This document shows positions 11,913 through 24,735 of a stretch of 64,000 nucleotides of DNA, piece after piece. The DNA comes from Apostichopus japonicus (taxonomy: Eukaryota; Echinodermata; Holothuroidea; Aspidochirotida; Stichopodidae): positions 25,762,960-25,826,959 of the forward strand of contig NC_092563.1 of the NCBI RefSeq assembly GCF_037975245.1, read 5' to 3'. Below the pieces are notes generated by a model. The model was not told the DNA's origin. It saw nothing but the letters and a program-made list of their open reading frames with translations, and did not search any database. Numbering within the stretch: position 1 is the stretch's first letter; each line of letters starts with the position of its first letter. Position numbers and translations under genes: made by a program.

Positions 11913-12077
11913 TAAGATATTTTATTCCAACTTAGGCCTGCTATATGAAATGAAACTCACTTATGCGATAATGCGAACTTGCATATAGATTTTCCAAAAT
12001 TTCGGCCAAGCCGATCTAAGTAGGTAAAATCTTTGACTTGTTCAGTGGAGATGTTTATGTAATATATATTTCACATA

Positions 12078-12318
12078 AAGGAATAACGAAGGCAGAGATC
12101 AAAGACAATTTATATTGTTCAGTAACCATCATGTTGGAATTTGCGTAATGAAAGGCGGCTTACTGTGCATTGTGGTTAGGACTTAAGAACCAATTTTCAA
12201 AGCGAGCGTATTCAGTCTAACAGAAAGCGGTTAACTTAAAAATCGAATATTAGATAGTCTTGAGGTTACTGAACAATATAAAATTGTCTTTGATCCCTGC
12301 CTTCGTTATTCCTTGAAA
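12078..12318. repeat. ~50-bp inverted repeat
   Basis: The arm at about 12078-12127 ('GGAATAACGAAGGCAGAGAT' and onward to CAGTAACC) is inverted at about 12263-12315 with only a few differences. Related GAAAGGCGGCTTAC-type blocks lie just inside and outside. A short foldback MITE is likely. Confidence 0.8.
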
Positions 12319-14190
12319 GGCGCGGCTTACAGTTGGATAATTAACCGTTAGTGCTACGAAATTATCTGCCCAGTTTGCTACAAGTTTGGTAAAAAAACTG
12401 ATATATTGTTGCGCAAAATATGTTTCTTACATGTGTTAAAGTAGCATAAGATGACAGCTCATGGTATATTTTGGCGTCATGTTTGGATGACTTTTAAACG
12501 CATTATTGACCTTTAAGCAACAACATCCTTGAAAACACCAGTACACCTATGAAAACACCAACGACCCTGAAACCTGTATAATGTCAATACTGACATCTAG
12601 CAGATGTGTGTAGTCTATACATCTCAGTACAATCAGTATATACTTCCTACAACCATGGAGTTGTTATGGAACAACTGCTTGCTACAACAGGATAATATTA
12701 TCGAGTGGAACATGATCCCTGGCTATGTTGTTCTTCATTGGCAAACTTGTTGTACAACAAGTACGAGTGAAGATTACAAGACTAGTTGCCATACTGGATT
12801 CAGAAAGGTCCTAAGTATGACAACAAATCCAAGAGCGAGGGCGTACTCACTACAAGTCTCGTGTGCAAAATATGGCTTCTGAAACCACCTCCCCTTCCCT
12901 TATCTAACGGCGGGAGGAAAATATCTTTGATCTTTGAAAATATCTCTTATTTGCTAGTCCACTTTAATGCTATTGTTGCTTTATTTGCTAGTCGTCTGCA
13001 TTTACACCCAGACAAACAATAGAAAGCCAGTTATAGATTCAGCGGTAGGCTCATTATACATTGATATCGCTTCCGGTCTACATATCCTCCTGGTCAATAG
13101 AAGAATTATTTCCGTTCGAGTTGTGAAAGTGTGAAAAACTGCCTGTATAACCAGGGAGTTGCTACTCTGTTCCCTGGTATAACAGCAGGTGAAATGCCCC
13201 TGGTAAAATTATTATTCTTCGTGTGTAAGTTCCCCACGTAAAGCATGAAGATTGGTGGAAAGGAGGGGGAGGGGTGTTGTTTGAGTGCATAAGTATATGT
13301 AAGGTATGCAAAGCTGTTCATTGGTCGGTTTGTGTATGTCTTCTTTTTTAATCTTTTCCTAGTGTTCAGCTGACACGATGATGGACTCTAGCCAATTTCA
13401 CACACAATTACCACCTGACGTTACATGTCGCAATTTGCTGAGCCAAAGTGACAAAACAAACCGGCAAAATGAATTCTATCAGATAAACTCTCTAGATTAA
13501 AATTCAAATTGGGTGAAACCACTCTTCGAAACTTCTCACTGTTTTAATTAAGGGTGTAAGGTATACTTGCAATTGAACAACCACTCCCCCACCCCCACCC
13601 ACCCCATCCTCATTACAATTTTTGTTGGGTTGATGAGGGTTTTACCGTAAGTATGGGATCATGATGTTTCCCCCTCTCCCCGGTGGCACGGCACCAGAAA
13701 TCCCAAAGTGGCGGTGGAGGGGGAACAAACAGTTTAGTAGAAATTGAAATCGAAAAAGAGCATCTGTATACAGTGCACGTTACGGGTAAATTTAGGGTGT
13801 TAGGGAACACGTGTTATCCCCCTTCCCCTTCCCCTTCCCATACATTCTTTGAATACGATGGCTAAAGTATACGCCACTGGGCAATAGTTGGATTCAGAAA
13901 TGAAGTCAAAGATCACCAAAGTGCATGGAATTCAATACTCGCTATGTTGGTAAACTAACTGTTGTCTAGCCGGGCCTAGATAGGCCTATACTGTATACAA
14001 CGGGAGGGCTAGTTTTAACACGTATTGTATCTGTCTCTCCAATCTATAGTGGTCATTATTTATAATTCAAGCATTGTTTATGTACACAAGCTCCCCATGT
14101 GTGGTATAGTTCTGCACAGCAGTTGTTGTTATAACAGGAAGTGAGCTGTTATTATCCTCACCTACAATCAAATAGGATTATTGCGGAAGC
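12319..14190. other. Intergenic, no gene seen
   Basis: Only short overlapping ORFs without domains (12604-12882, 13106-13321, 13613-13865). Pyrimidine-rich runs occur near 13590 and 13820. Nothing else can be supported. Confidence 0.45.
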
Positions 14191-14194
14191 GTAG

Positions 14195-14635
14195 AAAGGA
14201 CATTGCATTGACGAGTTACCAACTTGACAAAACGACAATTTTCTGCAAATTGACGAGTTGTCGAGATGGTAACGTGACAAAATTCAGAAAATTGACGTTT
14301 TGACGAGATAACGGATCTCGTCAATGCAGCAATTTTCTGCAAATTGACGAGTTGCACACTTACTACCATCTCGACAAAACGACAAAATTCAGAAAATTGA
14401 CGTTTTGACGAGATAACGGATCTCGGCAATGCATCAATTTTCTGCAATTTGACGAGTTGCACACTTACTACCATCTCGACAAGATGACAAAATTCGAAAA
14501 TTGTCGTTTTGACGAGATATCGGATCTCGTCAATGCATCAGTTTTCTGCAAATTGACGAGTTGCACAGTTACTACCATCTCGACACTTACTTGCACACTT
14601 ACTACGTATACCATCTCGACAAGATGACAAAATTC
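14195..14635. repeat. ~105-bp tandem repeat with internal symmetry
   Basis: The block 'GACGAGATAACGGATCTCGT' starts near 14302, 14407 and 14511, giving a ~105-bp unit in about four copies. Each unit also contains AATTTTCTGCAAATTGACGAG-type motifs and CCATCTCGAC. Minus-strand ORFs here simply read through the repeat. Confidence 0.85.
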
Positions 14636-15269
14636 AGAGGCGGGGGGGGGGGGGGCAGGGGGGGCAGATTGCCCCAAAAAATTTCCAGAGGACAAGAAAT
14701 TCGGGCAAAAGTCCTGAATATCCCGAATATTTCCGTGAAACACCACCGTAAGCGCAGTTCATCTGGGCTACCACGCTTTTTGCACTATCGCCCAAAATTA
14801 TTAACTGGGAACGCCGCTCACAGTCGTGGTGACATGCATGCATGGAGATTAGCAGTCTCTGAAGTGAAAAAACAGCAGTAAACATTTTTTTTAACTAGTC
14901 AACTGTATACCTGGACATCCCCGACATGAGTGTATATAAGAAACATTTTCTTTTTCATGGATGGTGGGGGGGGGGGGAGGGGAGTGCCTACAAGCCTAAA
15001 AGTGCAGGTTTATCATATTCTTTGTTATTTTTTATACTTTTTTTGTGAGACAAATTGCAGTCTCACCCGACACAGCGACATTTTCCCGCCTACAATGTGT
15101 GTTTTTCTGGAGGTAGCTGAGTTCTGTGTTAAAATAATAAATACGGTAAAAAATATACTGTCCTATTTTTCCCCTTTAAAGTGATTTTACCATTTTTTCT
15201 TCTTCTAATTTACCAAATTTTTGGGGAATTGTAAATTTCTAAACGTGAGATTATAAAATAAATAATGTA

Positions 15270-15390
15270 TAGATGCAACTTGCAAGGCCTCAGAAGTGCC
15301 ATTTCCGGCAATCTGAGAGGCATTTTTTGCCAAAAAATTTCTTGTACGCTACGCGCCAACCCATGGTGGCGCTCCGCTTAGATAGTGTCA
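15270..15390 (+). mobile_element. hAT-like MITE subterminal core, copy
   Basis: About 120 bp with 'AGATGCAACTTGCAAGGCCT', AAGTGCCATTTCCGG, 'TTTCTTGTACGCTACGCGCC' and 'ATGGTGGCGCTCCGCTTAGA'. The same core recurs at 18440-18545 (-), 35555-35780 (+), 36930-37050 (+), 39100-39215 (-), 52790-52910 (+), 53125-53235 (+) and 54215-54320 (+). At 52962, 53281 and 39034 it sits next to a CAG(T/G)GGCGG-type terminus. Confidence 0.75.
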
Positions 15391-15789
15391 CGGGAACTTT
15401 TGGGCACAAAAGTTTCTGCCCCCCCCCTAAACCGAAATGGTCCCGTACGCCTATGGTTCCACATTCGGAAATGCGAATTTCCGAAATATTTCTTTCCTTC
15501 TATATATATTAATATTGCCCGTCTGTATGTGCGGCTGCTGTTTTAATGTTAATGGAGATATATGTTTGTACCTACGAAGGAGACAGACTTTAACTATATA
15601 TTATAACATGGGCAGTCTGGAGGACCATTAAACAATGTTGTTTTGAAGAAAAGATTACAGTCGAAAAGTAAGTGTCCCGAGACAGCCCGAATTTTTCAAC
15701 AACTTTTGCCGAATTTGGAGTCCCCTGAAATTTTGGGATATAAAAAGGCTGGCAAGTGCTTAATTTCTCGCGACGTTTTAATTATGTGT

Positions 15790-15965
15790 CGAAATATTCA
15801 GGCAAGAATCGGACACGATCTGGGCTAAAGTCGGGACCGATTCCGCCTAGAATCGGGAACGATTTTGGGCAGGAATCGGGAAAGATTAGGGCAAGAATTG
15901 GAAACGATTCGGGCCAGAATCGGGAACGCGACTAGTTGGGCAAGAATTGTGACCGTTCGGCAAGA
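15790..15965. repeat. ~24-bp degenerate tandem repeat
   Basis: About seven degenerate copies of a GGGCAAGAATCGGGAACGATT-like unit lie in a row. They are flanked by two copies of GCCCGAATTTTTCAACAA, near 15687 and 16062. No coding role is seen. Confidence 0.7.
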
Positions 15966-16317
15966 AATATAGGAAAATTGAGACAAGCGACCGTGTATTA
16001 AACCCTTTTGAAATAGATTTGTTTTAAGTTTAAAATTGAATTTCATGTTTTGTAACGAGGCTGCCCGAATTTTTCAACAAATTTTGTGTCCCTTGATTTT
16101 TTGGTAGTCTGCCCCCTCCCACACCTCGCCTCGTACGCCTAATTGTTGCCAGGGAAATCTAGTGTTCCTATTGGTGTTCTTCAAGTCTTATGTAATATAT
16201 GTTAGAGAGATTAAAATAAAATTATTTAATGGACAGTGAAAACGATAGACATACATGACAGAGAACCACAAGATTGTTTACATCTTGTAGCCCGATGGTA
16301 TGTCTTATGTGTTGTAC

Positions 16318-16347
16318 CATGGAGCTATTACCGGTAATAGCTCCATG
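16318..16347. repeat. 30-bp perfect palindrome
   Basis: CATGGAGCTATTACC is followed directly by its reverse complement, with no loop. A close relative lies at 16818-16844 (12-bp stem, 3-nt loop) and a decayed one at 20329-20356. Confidence 0.95.
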
Positions 16348-16694
16348 CTCCATGGTTGTAATTAGTTAGTGTTAACCCTTGGCTTCACTGTAGCTTGCAA
16401 CTATGTCGTCCGGTAAATGAGTTAAAAACCCTGGTGAAGTTGTAATTTGACCAGTTATAAACTTTGTATGTATACAAAAATGATGTCCCCTCTCAATCTT
16501 ATATGTGCTAAGATTGGTAGTGTTGACTCTTGCAGCCTTCTTCATATATGGTATCCGTGTAATCAAGCATTCATTCAGTTGCTACAGATCTTATCCAGTT
16601 CGCCTTTGCATAATATCCTTGCTGTATAGGATCGAAACGTTCGCCGTATTTACACGGCCCTGCACACATGTTTACATGTGCGCTTTGTATAATA

Positions 16695-16745
16695 GGTAAC
16701 TACCATAGAAATTGAACCACTAGGTCAATTTCTATAGTTATTACA
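16695..16745. repeat. Short hairpin, family with 19455-19504
   Basis: The arm ACCATAGAAATTGA is inverted as TCAATTTCTATAGTTAT with about a 9-nt loop. The copy at 19455-19504 has the same stem core, so this is a dispersed hairpin family rather than chance. Confidence 0.8.
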
Positions 16746-16817
16746 GACTCAGATTTTCTCTCTCTCTCTGATCCGATTTTTTTGGTTTCAAAGGGAAAAC
16801 TCTGGAGTCACTCTTAC

Positions 16818-16844
16818 CATGGAGCTATCACCGATAGCTCCATG
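16818..16844. repeat. Palindrome, 12-bp stem and 3-nt loop
   Basis: CATGGAGCTATC, ACC, GATAGCTCCATG. Same family as 16318-16347, about 500 bp away. The two could mark the ends of a small element, with the 16695-16745 hairpin between them. Confidence 0.9.
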
Positions 16845-17442
16845 CTCTTACCTACCTTGCAAAATTGTGAGGGGGACCTCGGATTGCAAAGACGGCAATG
16901 ACCAAAACGGGGATCGCGAAGCCGGTAACTACTATTATGGTTACATTTTCCCAAAATGGCAGCATTCAGAAAATGTTCTACTCAAAAGCCGACGCCAAAG
17001 TTAATTAATTAGGTCACACATCCGGGTATTCTAAGTTCTTCGATACCACACTTATTACCTTTCGGGAAACATATACTGTAGGTTTGATCAGTCATTACTT
17101 GTAGTAGTGAAGTGCTTTATGTTATTTGCTGGCAAAGGTTCCAAAAATCTACACTGCAAATCCCATTAAAAGGATTGTCTGGTGGCCCAAAGAAGTTACC
17201 TTAAAAAATAGTAAATAATTTTCCAAACATGTTGTCAAAGTATGAGAACGCTAATGTTGCGTTTGACAGAGAAACGATTTTTTAATCGTTATGGATAGAC
17301 ATTTCAAATATGATTTGAACAGTACAATACGTGACGTCAGCTCTGCCATAGCAGATTGCGTCATAACCCACCCTCCACACAGTACCTATACGGTAATCAC
17401 AACAAAAACAGCGTGTGTATACAGATAAATTTCTTCCTTAAT

Positions 17443-17945
17443 TTCCGGTGAAATTTCTTAAAAATTAGATATGTTTTCAAAAACTCCTTAAGCCACCATG
17501 TACTTGAGCGGTGGTTCCGTGGTCTTTGTGTAACACAAGGTAAATTTTAACAGCAGACTCTGAGTTGTTCAGGCTATACATCGCGCTATCCAGCTCCAAC
17601 GCGAAAAATGTTCGCACGTAGGCTGTACTCAAACGTTGACAATCGGACAGTTCTGCGAAGCCTAAGCTTTTCAGCGCTATATTCTGCTCTGACAACGATT
17701 CGATCAATTTCTTCAATAATTTCCGGTGAAATTTCTTATAAATTAGATATGATTTAAAAAACTCCGTAAGCCGCAATATATTTAGTAGATCGGTGGTTTC
17801 GTGGTCTTTGTGTAACACAAGATAAGTTTTAACAGCAGGCTCTTCGTTGTTTATACATCGCGGTATCCAGCACCAGCGCGAAGAATGTTCGCGTGTATAG
17901 GCTACCCTAACGTTTACAATCGGACAGTTCTGCGATGACATCGAT
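17443..17945. repeat. ~278-bp tandem duplication carrying a 158-codon ORF
   Basis: Sequence from TTCCGGTGAAATTTCTTA at 17443 recurs from 17721, diverged by substitutions and small indels. Shared blocks include 'GTGGTCTTTGTGTAACACAA' and 'CAATCGGACAGTTCTGCGA'. A minus-strand ORF at 17477-17953 spans both copies and shows the internal repeat 'YLVLHKDH.TT'. No known domain is recognised. It could be a repeat-derived open frame or an old duplicated exon. Confidence 0.8.
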
Positions 17946-18439
17946 CCCGCCAAGTTTCATCTTTCGGTTTAACGAATACTTTATTAGTTTCCTTTTACTG
18001 TTAATTTGAACCGTGAATTTTATTTCAGCGAGTTCGAAGAACAGTTAATGAACTGTGGTTTGAGTGTGAGTGTTATGTGTAACGCTATACAAGTACACCA
18101 ACTGAGCATCGTAGTATATACGTTCGCGAGTATGTACGTTATATATATGAGGCAATTCAATGTGCTTACACGTGAGTTAATTTGCTGCGGAATTGGGAGT
18201 GCTAACTTCAAGTCGCCTGTTTTGCCTATCTGCAAGCACTACGTCAAACACCATATTGAAGCGTTCGAACAAACGGTACTTTTGGTGAGAAACTGGTGAA
18301 TTTGAAAACCAGATTTCTACAAGAAAAAAATGTCGAATGGGGACAATTTTTACATGGTTAGAAAGAGAAAAATAATAACTACAAGGACAATGTATCAAAA
18401 TCTTCCACCAGACAATTCCTTTAAGAACGGATTTCCTGA

Positions 18440-18545
18440 AGATTGCATAATCGATTTTGGCAGAAAATGCCTCCCAGATCGCTGGAAATGGCACTTCCCA
18501 GGCCTTGTTAGTTGCATCTAAGCATTTTCTATTTTGAAATTACAA
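18440..18545 (-). mobile_element. hAT-like MITE subterminal core, inverted copy
   Basis: The reverse complement contains 'TAATTTCAAAATAGAAAATG', CTTAGATGCAAC, AAGGCCTGGGAAGTGCC and ATTTCCAGCGATCTGGGAGG. It matches 35560-35640 closely. It lacks the CGCGCCAAC..GGCGCTCCG part, so it is truncated. Confidence 0.7.
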
Positions 18546-20328
18546 GCGATATCATAAAAAATACAAAATATATGATCAAGGGGGGGCGGTCGCCCCCCCC
18601 CCCTTGGCTACGCGACGGGGGTTAGAAATCTTGAAGGAAACAGGCCAAATGGAAACCCAGTGAACCCATATCAATGTGGATCATATATATGATTGTACGT
18701 ACTTACACTCATACACAAGAGATGTACAGACATTACGATAATAATCATGAGTGAAAACTTGCTATACGGTCACAGGTCACAGGAACGACCACGAAGTGTC
18801 ATTTACCACCGTCAAATATGATTTGGATAAATAATCTCACGCATTATTTTCAATTTATAGCCACACAAACAAAATATGCCACCAAATATTGGGGGGATAT
18901 TAGATACTATATCCCCTCACCTAAAATATTGGGGGGAGGTCCCCCGTCCCTCCCCCCCCCCCCCCCCATGATCGCCGCCCATGGTTGCATTAGACATTCA
19001 GTAATAATGATTGAAACCACCAAACTTGTTGATGGTCAAAGCCGTATCTCTATATACGGCTCTGTTGATGGTTTGATGACAACGCCCTTAACCCCTCAAC
19101 ATCCAATAAATTTCGAACTAACGTTTTTGATCGAGGGCGCTATACACATAGACTGACATAGAACTCAATCGTGGCACAGTTGACCTATGTAAGTTTCAAT
19201 TTGCTCTGCATGAGATGTGACATTAATATAATAAAAGTGATGAAGTCATATTGCGATGTACACCTAAAGCTTTGAAGTAAAGCAGAAAGACAACAGGCTT
19301 AATAATTCGGTTTAAAAGAACGCATATTGTTGCAACAGTGTGCACCGTGAGTTTCAAGTTTTGACCTTTGACTTCCGTCTACGGATAACAATAGAGTTCT
19401 GGTGCTCACTATGGTGAATCTATATACATAAGAAGCTCATCCCAGTGGTAATTTGGGTTAAACCATAGAAATTGAAGGTCTAATTCAATTTCTATGGGTT
19501 AAACTTAGTTTATAAGATGGTCACGCATTGATCACTCGTGACCTTGACCTCCACCAAAGTAGGGTTTTCTAATCTGGAAGTATGATCCCCATACCAAGTA
19601 TGAAGTTAAGCCACCATATACGTTTCGAATTACATTGTTGAGTACAGCCTGCCGACAAGCAAGGGCGTCATGTATAGGCCACGCATGCATACATACACAT
19701 TGACACACTTGCATATATACCTGCATTTTCGCATAGATGTATTTGTCTTCAGCAATGCAAATTTTAAAAGAACTGTTTTCAGTGGACATCTATAACATTA
19801 CACTTGTTTGCTTGAAGTTATCTTTTGGTAAAATTAGGCTTATCGACTTTAAATAGGCCTACTGGTTATCTCTAAGCGGCGAGTACGAACTTGTTTGCAA
19901 ATTTATCAAGATGCTTAGAATCGGTTAAGTTTGCAGTCAACGGCTACAAATAAAGTTACCCTGATTTATTTTATTACAGAGAGAAATTTGATGCTCTATG
20001 CTCTTTTCCTGGAATAGTTCGTAATCCGCGGCGTGTATCAATTGCATTATAAATACGCTTATTCGGCGAACCGAGGGCGCACTGCATCAGCAGTGGTCAT
20101 GCAGAGCAGCATATAGACATACAGTATACACGGCTCTGTAGGTAGTATTCCGTCAAAACAAACATAAACGATTTTATGACACAAAACTTGCTAGGTCACC
20201 GCTGTCGTGCAAGAAAAGAACGGAGTTTAGAACAAATGCCAATTATAACAGGGTAGGCACATGATAATGTGTTCGATAGGGGCGGGTAGTGCCCAGCTTG
20301 ACTCACAGGAACAAAACCCTTAGTTCAT
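18546..20328. other. Intergenic, no gene seen
   Basis: G/C homopolymer runs at about 18581-18604 and 18950-18967, a hairpin at 19455-19504, and short ORFs without domains. No other feature can be supported. Confidence 0.4.
19455..19504. repeat. Short hairpin, second copy
   Basis: GGGTTAAACCATAGAAATTGAA is followed by a 7-nt loop and its near-exact inverted copy ending GGGTTAAAC. Shares its stem core with 16695-16745. Confidence 0.85.
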
Positions 20329-20356
20329 CCAGGGAGCTCTGTTAATAGCTCCATGG
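20329..20356. repeat. Decayed AGCTCCATGG palindrome
   Basis: CCAGGGAGCT, an 8-nt loop, then AGCTCCATGG. A third member of the palindrome family at 16318 and 16818. Confidence 0.65.
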
Positions 20357-20879
20357 TTCATCAAAGAAGTCCTCATCTCACCCCACCCCACCCCCCCCCC
20401 CAATTAATTATATAACTTCATTGTCGCAAATCGATCGAATGTTCTTGTGTACTTGTCATTACACTCGCATGTTCTGTCTATTATGGCAAGCAAAGAATAC
20501 CCCCTCCCCACCGCCCTCAACCCAACAACATGCATGTCGATAAGCTTGTTTCATGTGTGAATGCTTAATATAACCGCAGATTCTTGAATACTGCAAAACA
20601 TTTACAGCTTGTTGAAACAATAGATAGCAAAGCTCTAGAAGTTGAACTAGTAAAGTACCTATATATATAACTCCTCCTATACTGTTTACGTAGAGAATCA
20701 CAGGAAGCTGTTTACCGCATGTAATGAGGTTAAGTATCAGCTATAATTACTCCCCTGACGGGGGAGTGGAAACTATTATAGCAACCCACTTGTAGCATTA
20801 TACAGATTTATCGAGAGGATTTATCTGGAGGAAAGAAAAGGATATTATGTTATGTTACAAAAGTAATGAACGAAAGCAG

Positions 20880-21033
20880 TTACGGTGGCTTAATAGTGAC
20901 ATAGGGAAAACAAATTAAGTGTCCCCAAATCTCAAAATTTTGACTTTTTATCTCAAAATTTTGACTTCTTTTCTCAAAATATTGACTTCTTATCTCAATT
21001 GTTTTCTTCCTATGTCCCTATTAAGCCACCGTA
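20880..21033. mobile_element. ~155-bp MITE with ~25-bp terminal inverted repeats
   Basis: The left end 'TACGGTGGCTTAATAGTGAC' plus ATAGGG is mirrored by the right end CCTATGTCCCTATTAAGCCACCGTA, one mismatch in the core. The inside holds three copies of a TCAAAATTTTGACTT-type motif. A TA duplication at the ends is possible but too short to prove. Confidence 0.8.
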
Positions 21034-21129
21034 GCCTACTGATGTTCAAGAGATTTCTCAAACGGTCCAGTACGGAGCCTTTGAAGTGCCAACGAGATAT
21101 TAATATATTTTATGTGAATAATCCTTGTA

Positions 21130-21475
21130 TGTGTGCATTAGGATATTGAAATATTCTGATACGACATCTTAATATTTCAATCCCTTTACTTCAAAATATT
21201 GAAATACTAAGATACTTAATGTGCTAATATCCGTACATCGAGATATAGAAATATTTAGATAGGATATCTTAATATCCTAATAAATAAAATAATCATAAAT
21301 ACCAAATAATAATAATAAATACCAAATAATAATAATAATAAATACCAAAATACTTAAAACCTGCACATTGAGATACTGAAATATTAAGATGTGACATCTT
21401 AATATCCATACATTGAAATATATTGAGATACGAGATCTTAATATCTGTACATTAAGATATCGAGTTAGTCGCAAT
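21130..21475. repeat. AT-rich degenerate palindromic repeat
   Basis: Repeated GA(T)ATTGAAATATT and GA(C/T)ATCTTAATAT motifs in both orientations, plus an (AAT)n run at 21297-21345. A low-complexity repeat block; no coding role. Confidence 0.7.
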
Positions 21476-22029
21476 TAATTGTTTACCATGACCCTACAGT
21501 GTCATAAACCTGACCCGGTTAAACAATATATAAAGGACAGCCCTTTCATTATCTGTGTCAGAGAAGGTGTAAAAGTAAGTTGACCATTCAATCCTAGCAG
21601 GATCTTATTCAGCCTAGCACATATTGTTGACCTATCTTGGTCTATTGTTTATCACAGAGAATAAGCATTCTGAGTTTGGTAATTGTTTGTTGTGAACTCA
21701 TTGGCACTCCTTAAATCTTACCTTTTTCGAAAGTATTATTCATTTTAAACCTCCAGTTTTATTGTTTGTGTTGCCATCATTTTGATTGTTTAAATTATTC
21801 AAATTTATTTTCTATTTATATTGAGAGTCTTATTGTTACTCATTTTCGGCAGTAATAGTTTTGGTATTTTAGTTTTATTGTATGCTGTCATATTTTATTG
21901 CTTTCGTCTTTAATTTCCGAATTTTATTGCTTTAATAATTATTGTTAGGATATTTGTTTATTTTTGTAATTTTTATGATGCAATATTTTTAGGCTGTAAT
22001 ATTTTTAAGCTGTAATAATTTTAAGCTGT

Positions 22030-22115
22030 AATATTTTATGCGATTTTGTGAAGTGCTTTGAGATCATTCTTTGATGTAGAGAGCTATATAAAATAAATTA
22101 TTACTATGTTATTAT
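22030..22115 (+). mobile_element. SINE 3' tail fragment
   Basis: 'GAAGTGCTTTGAGATCATTC' then GAGAGCTATATAAAATAAATTATTA resembles the tail of the SINE at 55271-55575 (AAGCGCTTTGAGACC..AAAGCGCTATATAAA, then an ATT run). The 5' portion is a T-rich region with no recognisable tRNA head. Confidence 0.55.
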
Positions 22116-24263
22116 TATCTAAGTCATGTGACTCCCGGCAAAATCTCATTGCTAAGCAAAAGTCGCTGATGTCCTGACATACGTAGAATATGTTTCCAAG
22201 TTTTTTTGGGACTAGTTTACGTCTGTGCCTTCTGCAGGGGTTGTGTCCATGAATGGGTGTAATATAACAGACAAATTCAAAAACAGGAAAATGAAACTTT
22301 CCGTTTTGAACAAAATAGAGAAAGTGATACAAGAAGTATAAAATTTAAACCGCAAAACAGGTTTATTCAATGCTGTGCATTCGAAAACAAATTTAAAAAC
22401 GTGCGGATGACAATGAAATTTTAATTTCTTTCACATAGATCTGTTTTTAAAGGTACAATAAAACCCGTGAATATGGCAAAAAAACAACACTTAACATGGA
22501 AGGATTTAGAAACAACCACATAAGGTCATCTTACATTATTTAGGCAATAATAATCTTCTCACCAAATCAATCATTCCCAAAGGAAATGAAGGAGAAGAAG
22601 AAAAAACATGAAAAAAAAACACACAAAAATACAAACAAGAGATAATAACAATAGTTTCTATGGAAAGCCTTGGTCCCTTTAAGCCGTACAATCCTTAAAT
22701 AATTTAATTGCGACAAAGATGGTTTGCATATTAGGAAGAGGGCATGGCAAATACTATGGATAAGTTTCAGTTGGATGTATTCTCCTGTTAGTCTTGACTA
22801 TTTTGATAATGTAGACTAAAGAAATCATAAAATTGATGTTAACAGCCAAAAGCCAAAAAATATTAACTTCTTTATAAAATGGTGTCTTCAGGATGTGCTG
22901 GAGGAATTAGAAGAACCCCCACTCCCACCCAATTACCCACACTCACTTGGTACAGTAGGTGGGGGGGGGGGGAACACAGAAACTATTGTTACTGGGAATG
23001 TCAGTAGAAATGTCAGTAGAAATCTGCTAAATGTATAACAAGTACTACAGAGCTAATGTTTGCAAGATACTTAAGTTATTACCAAAGGTGGCTGAGATCA
23101 ATTCATGATATGTATGTTATTAACTTCATGGATATAAAATCCCCTACAATGATGATTGCAGGCAATAATACAAATCAGAAGTGGCTACAGCTGATTATCA
23201 ATGCTGACCAGAGCAGGCACTGGTTCATTAGAGCATACTGTTCGGTTCCATGTAGCCAGTAAGTGGCAGTAACATGATTACATGGTTCATCATAAGAATA
23301 CATACCAACAAAAGAGCAACATTAGGCTAACATTGATGTTAGTCTCATTACCAAACACACCAACTTAATCGAACCGGCCCACGACAAGCACTACTGGTAA
23401 CATGACGGTCAAAACTATGTTGCGGGAAGAAAAATATTCAGAAAAAAATCTGCAAAGTGCTTTGGCATTGAGCATACAGGTAAATGTGATCTTCTACTGG
23501 CTACTTTAAGTATGTACGTCATACTTATTCCATTTTTAGTCGTCCTGTTTGGGACTCTTGGTATAAATATACCTAAATGGAAGTTTGGGAGAAGTGTATT
23601 GCTGGGTGCAGGGACCAAGTGGATGGAAAGAATACCCGATGAGAGATGATTAAAAGTACCAACTGGGAATCTTCCACAATCAAACATATCAGGAGGAACG
23701 TTACTCAACATAATTTATGTGGTTACAATACAACACTTGAACTTAAACTATACACAGACAAAATAGTACTTTACTGTTAAGCAGCTTTACTGGCAGTCTC
23801 TTGGAGACTTACTGTGGCATCAGAACATGTACTACCAAAACAATTGGATTAATGAGTATCTGGCTAATTGAACAGGAGGGAAACAAACAGAAGGCACAGC
23901 CTCGCAATTTTAAAGTCGCGCAAAACAAAAAAATATTTTAAGACCCTGAGAAATGGTCTACTTGTGCATATGTTGGTTTAGACAAATAAAATGTTCCATC
24001 CATAATGAAAGTAAAGAAAAAAATTTAAAAATATTTTTTTTGTATTAATTATATCACTATTATCTGATCAGAGAACAGTGGCTAAACAGTCAGCTTAGGA
24101 TAAGCAGTAAACAATTACAATATCAAAGTACATTAGACAACAGAATCCCAAACATACTTGGAAAATATTAAAACATTTTGTAGCACTTTTTGAGGAAGCA
24201 TAGTGAAATTATAATATCTGGTATAGTGTACATATTCAGTGTCCTACTGTACATACATGAATG
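22116..24263. other. Intergenic or distal 3' flank of TRIM71, no gene seen
   Basis: Short ORFs only (22084-22332, 23056-23262, 23415-23711), none with a domain. A poly-G run occurs near 22963. A CCCTGAG (miR-125/lin-4 seed complement on the minus strand) at about 23944 lies too far from the TRIM71 stop to be called a site. Confidence 0.4.
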
Positions 24264-24735
24264 TTAGTACAAGCTAATTATTATAAAAGCATACAGGGAC
24301 AGTGTGACTGCCTGACCGAACTTCCAATATGCATGGTTGTACAAGCTGGTTATTATAAAAGCATACAGGGACAGTGTGACTGCCTGACCATACTTCAATA
24401 TCCGTGGTTGTACAGGCTGGTTATTATAAAAGCATAATGGGGTAAGTGTGACTGCCTGACCGAACTTACAATATGCATGGTCGTACAAAGCTGGTTATTA
24501 TAAAAGCATAATGGGGCAGTGTGACTGCCTGACCGAACTTCAAGATGCATGGTTGTACAAGCTGGTTCGTGTAAAAACATACAGGGACAGTGTGACTGCA
24601 TGATGTACTTTAATAAGCATGTTTGTACAAGCTGGTTATTTTAAAATATACTGGGACAATATGACTGCCTGAACATACTCCTATATGCATGGTCCAACAA
24701 ACTGGTTATTATAGAAAGCTTACAGGGACAATGTG
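24264..24735. repeat. ~72-bp satellite, about seven copies
   Basis: AGTGTGACTGCCTGACC recurs near 24300, 24372, 24445, 24518, 24589, 24659 and 24726, a spacing of 70-73 bp. Because 72 is a multiple of three, the minus strand stays open as a false 24-residue repeat protein. Confidence 0.9.
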
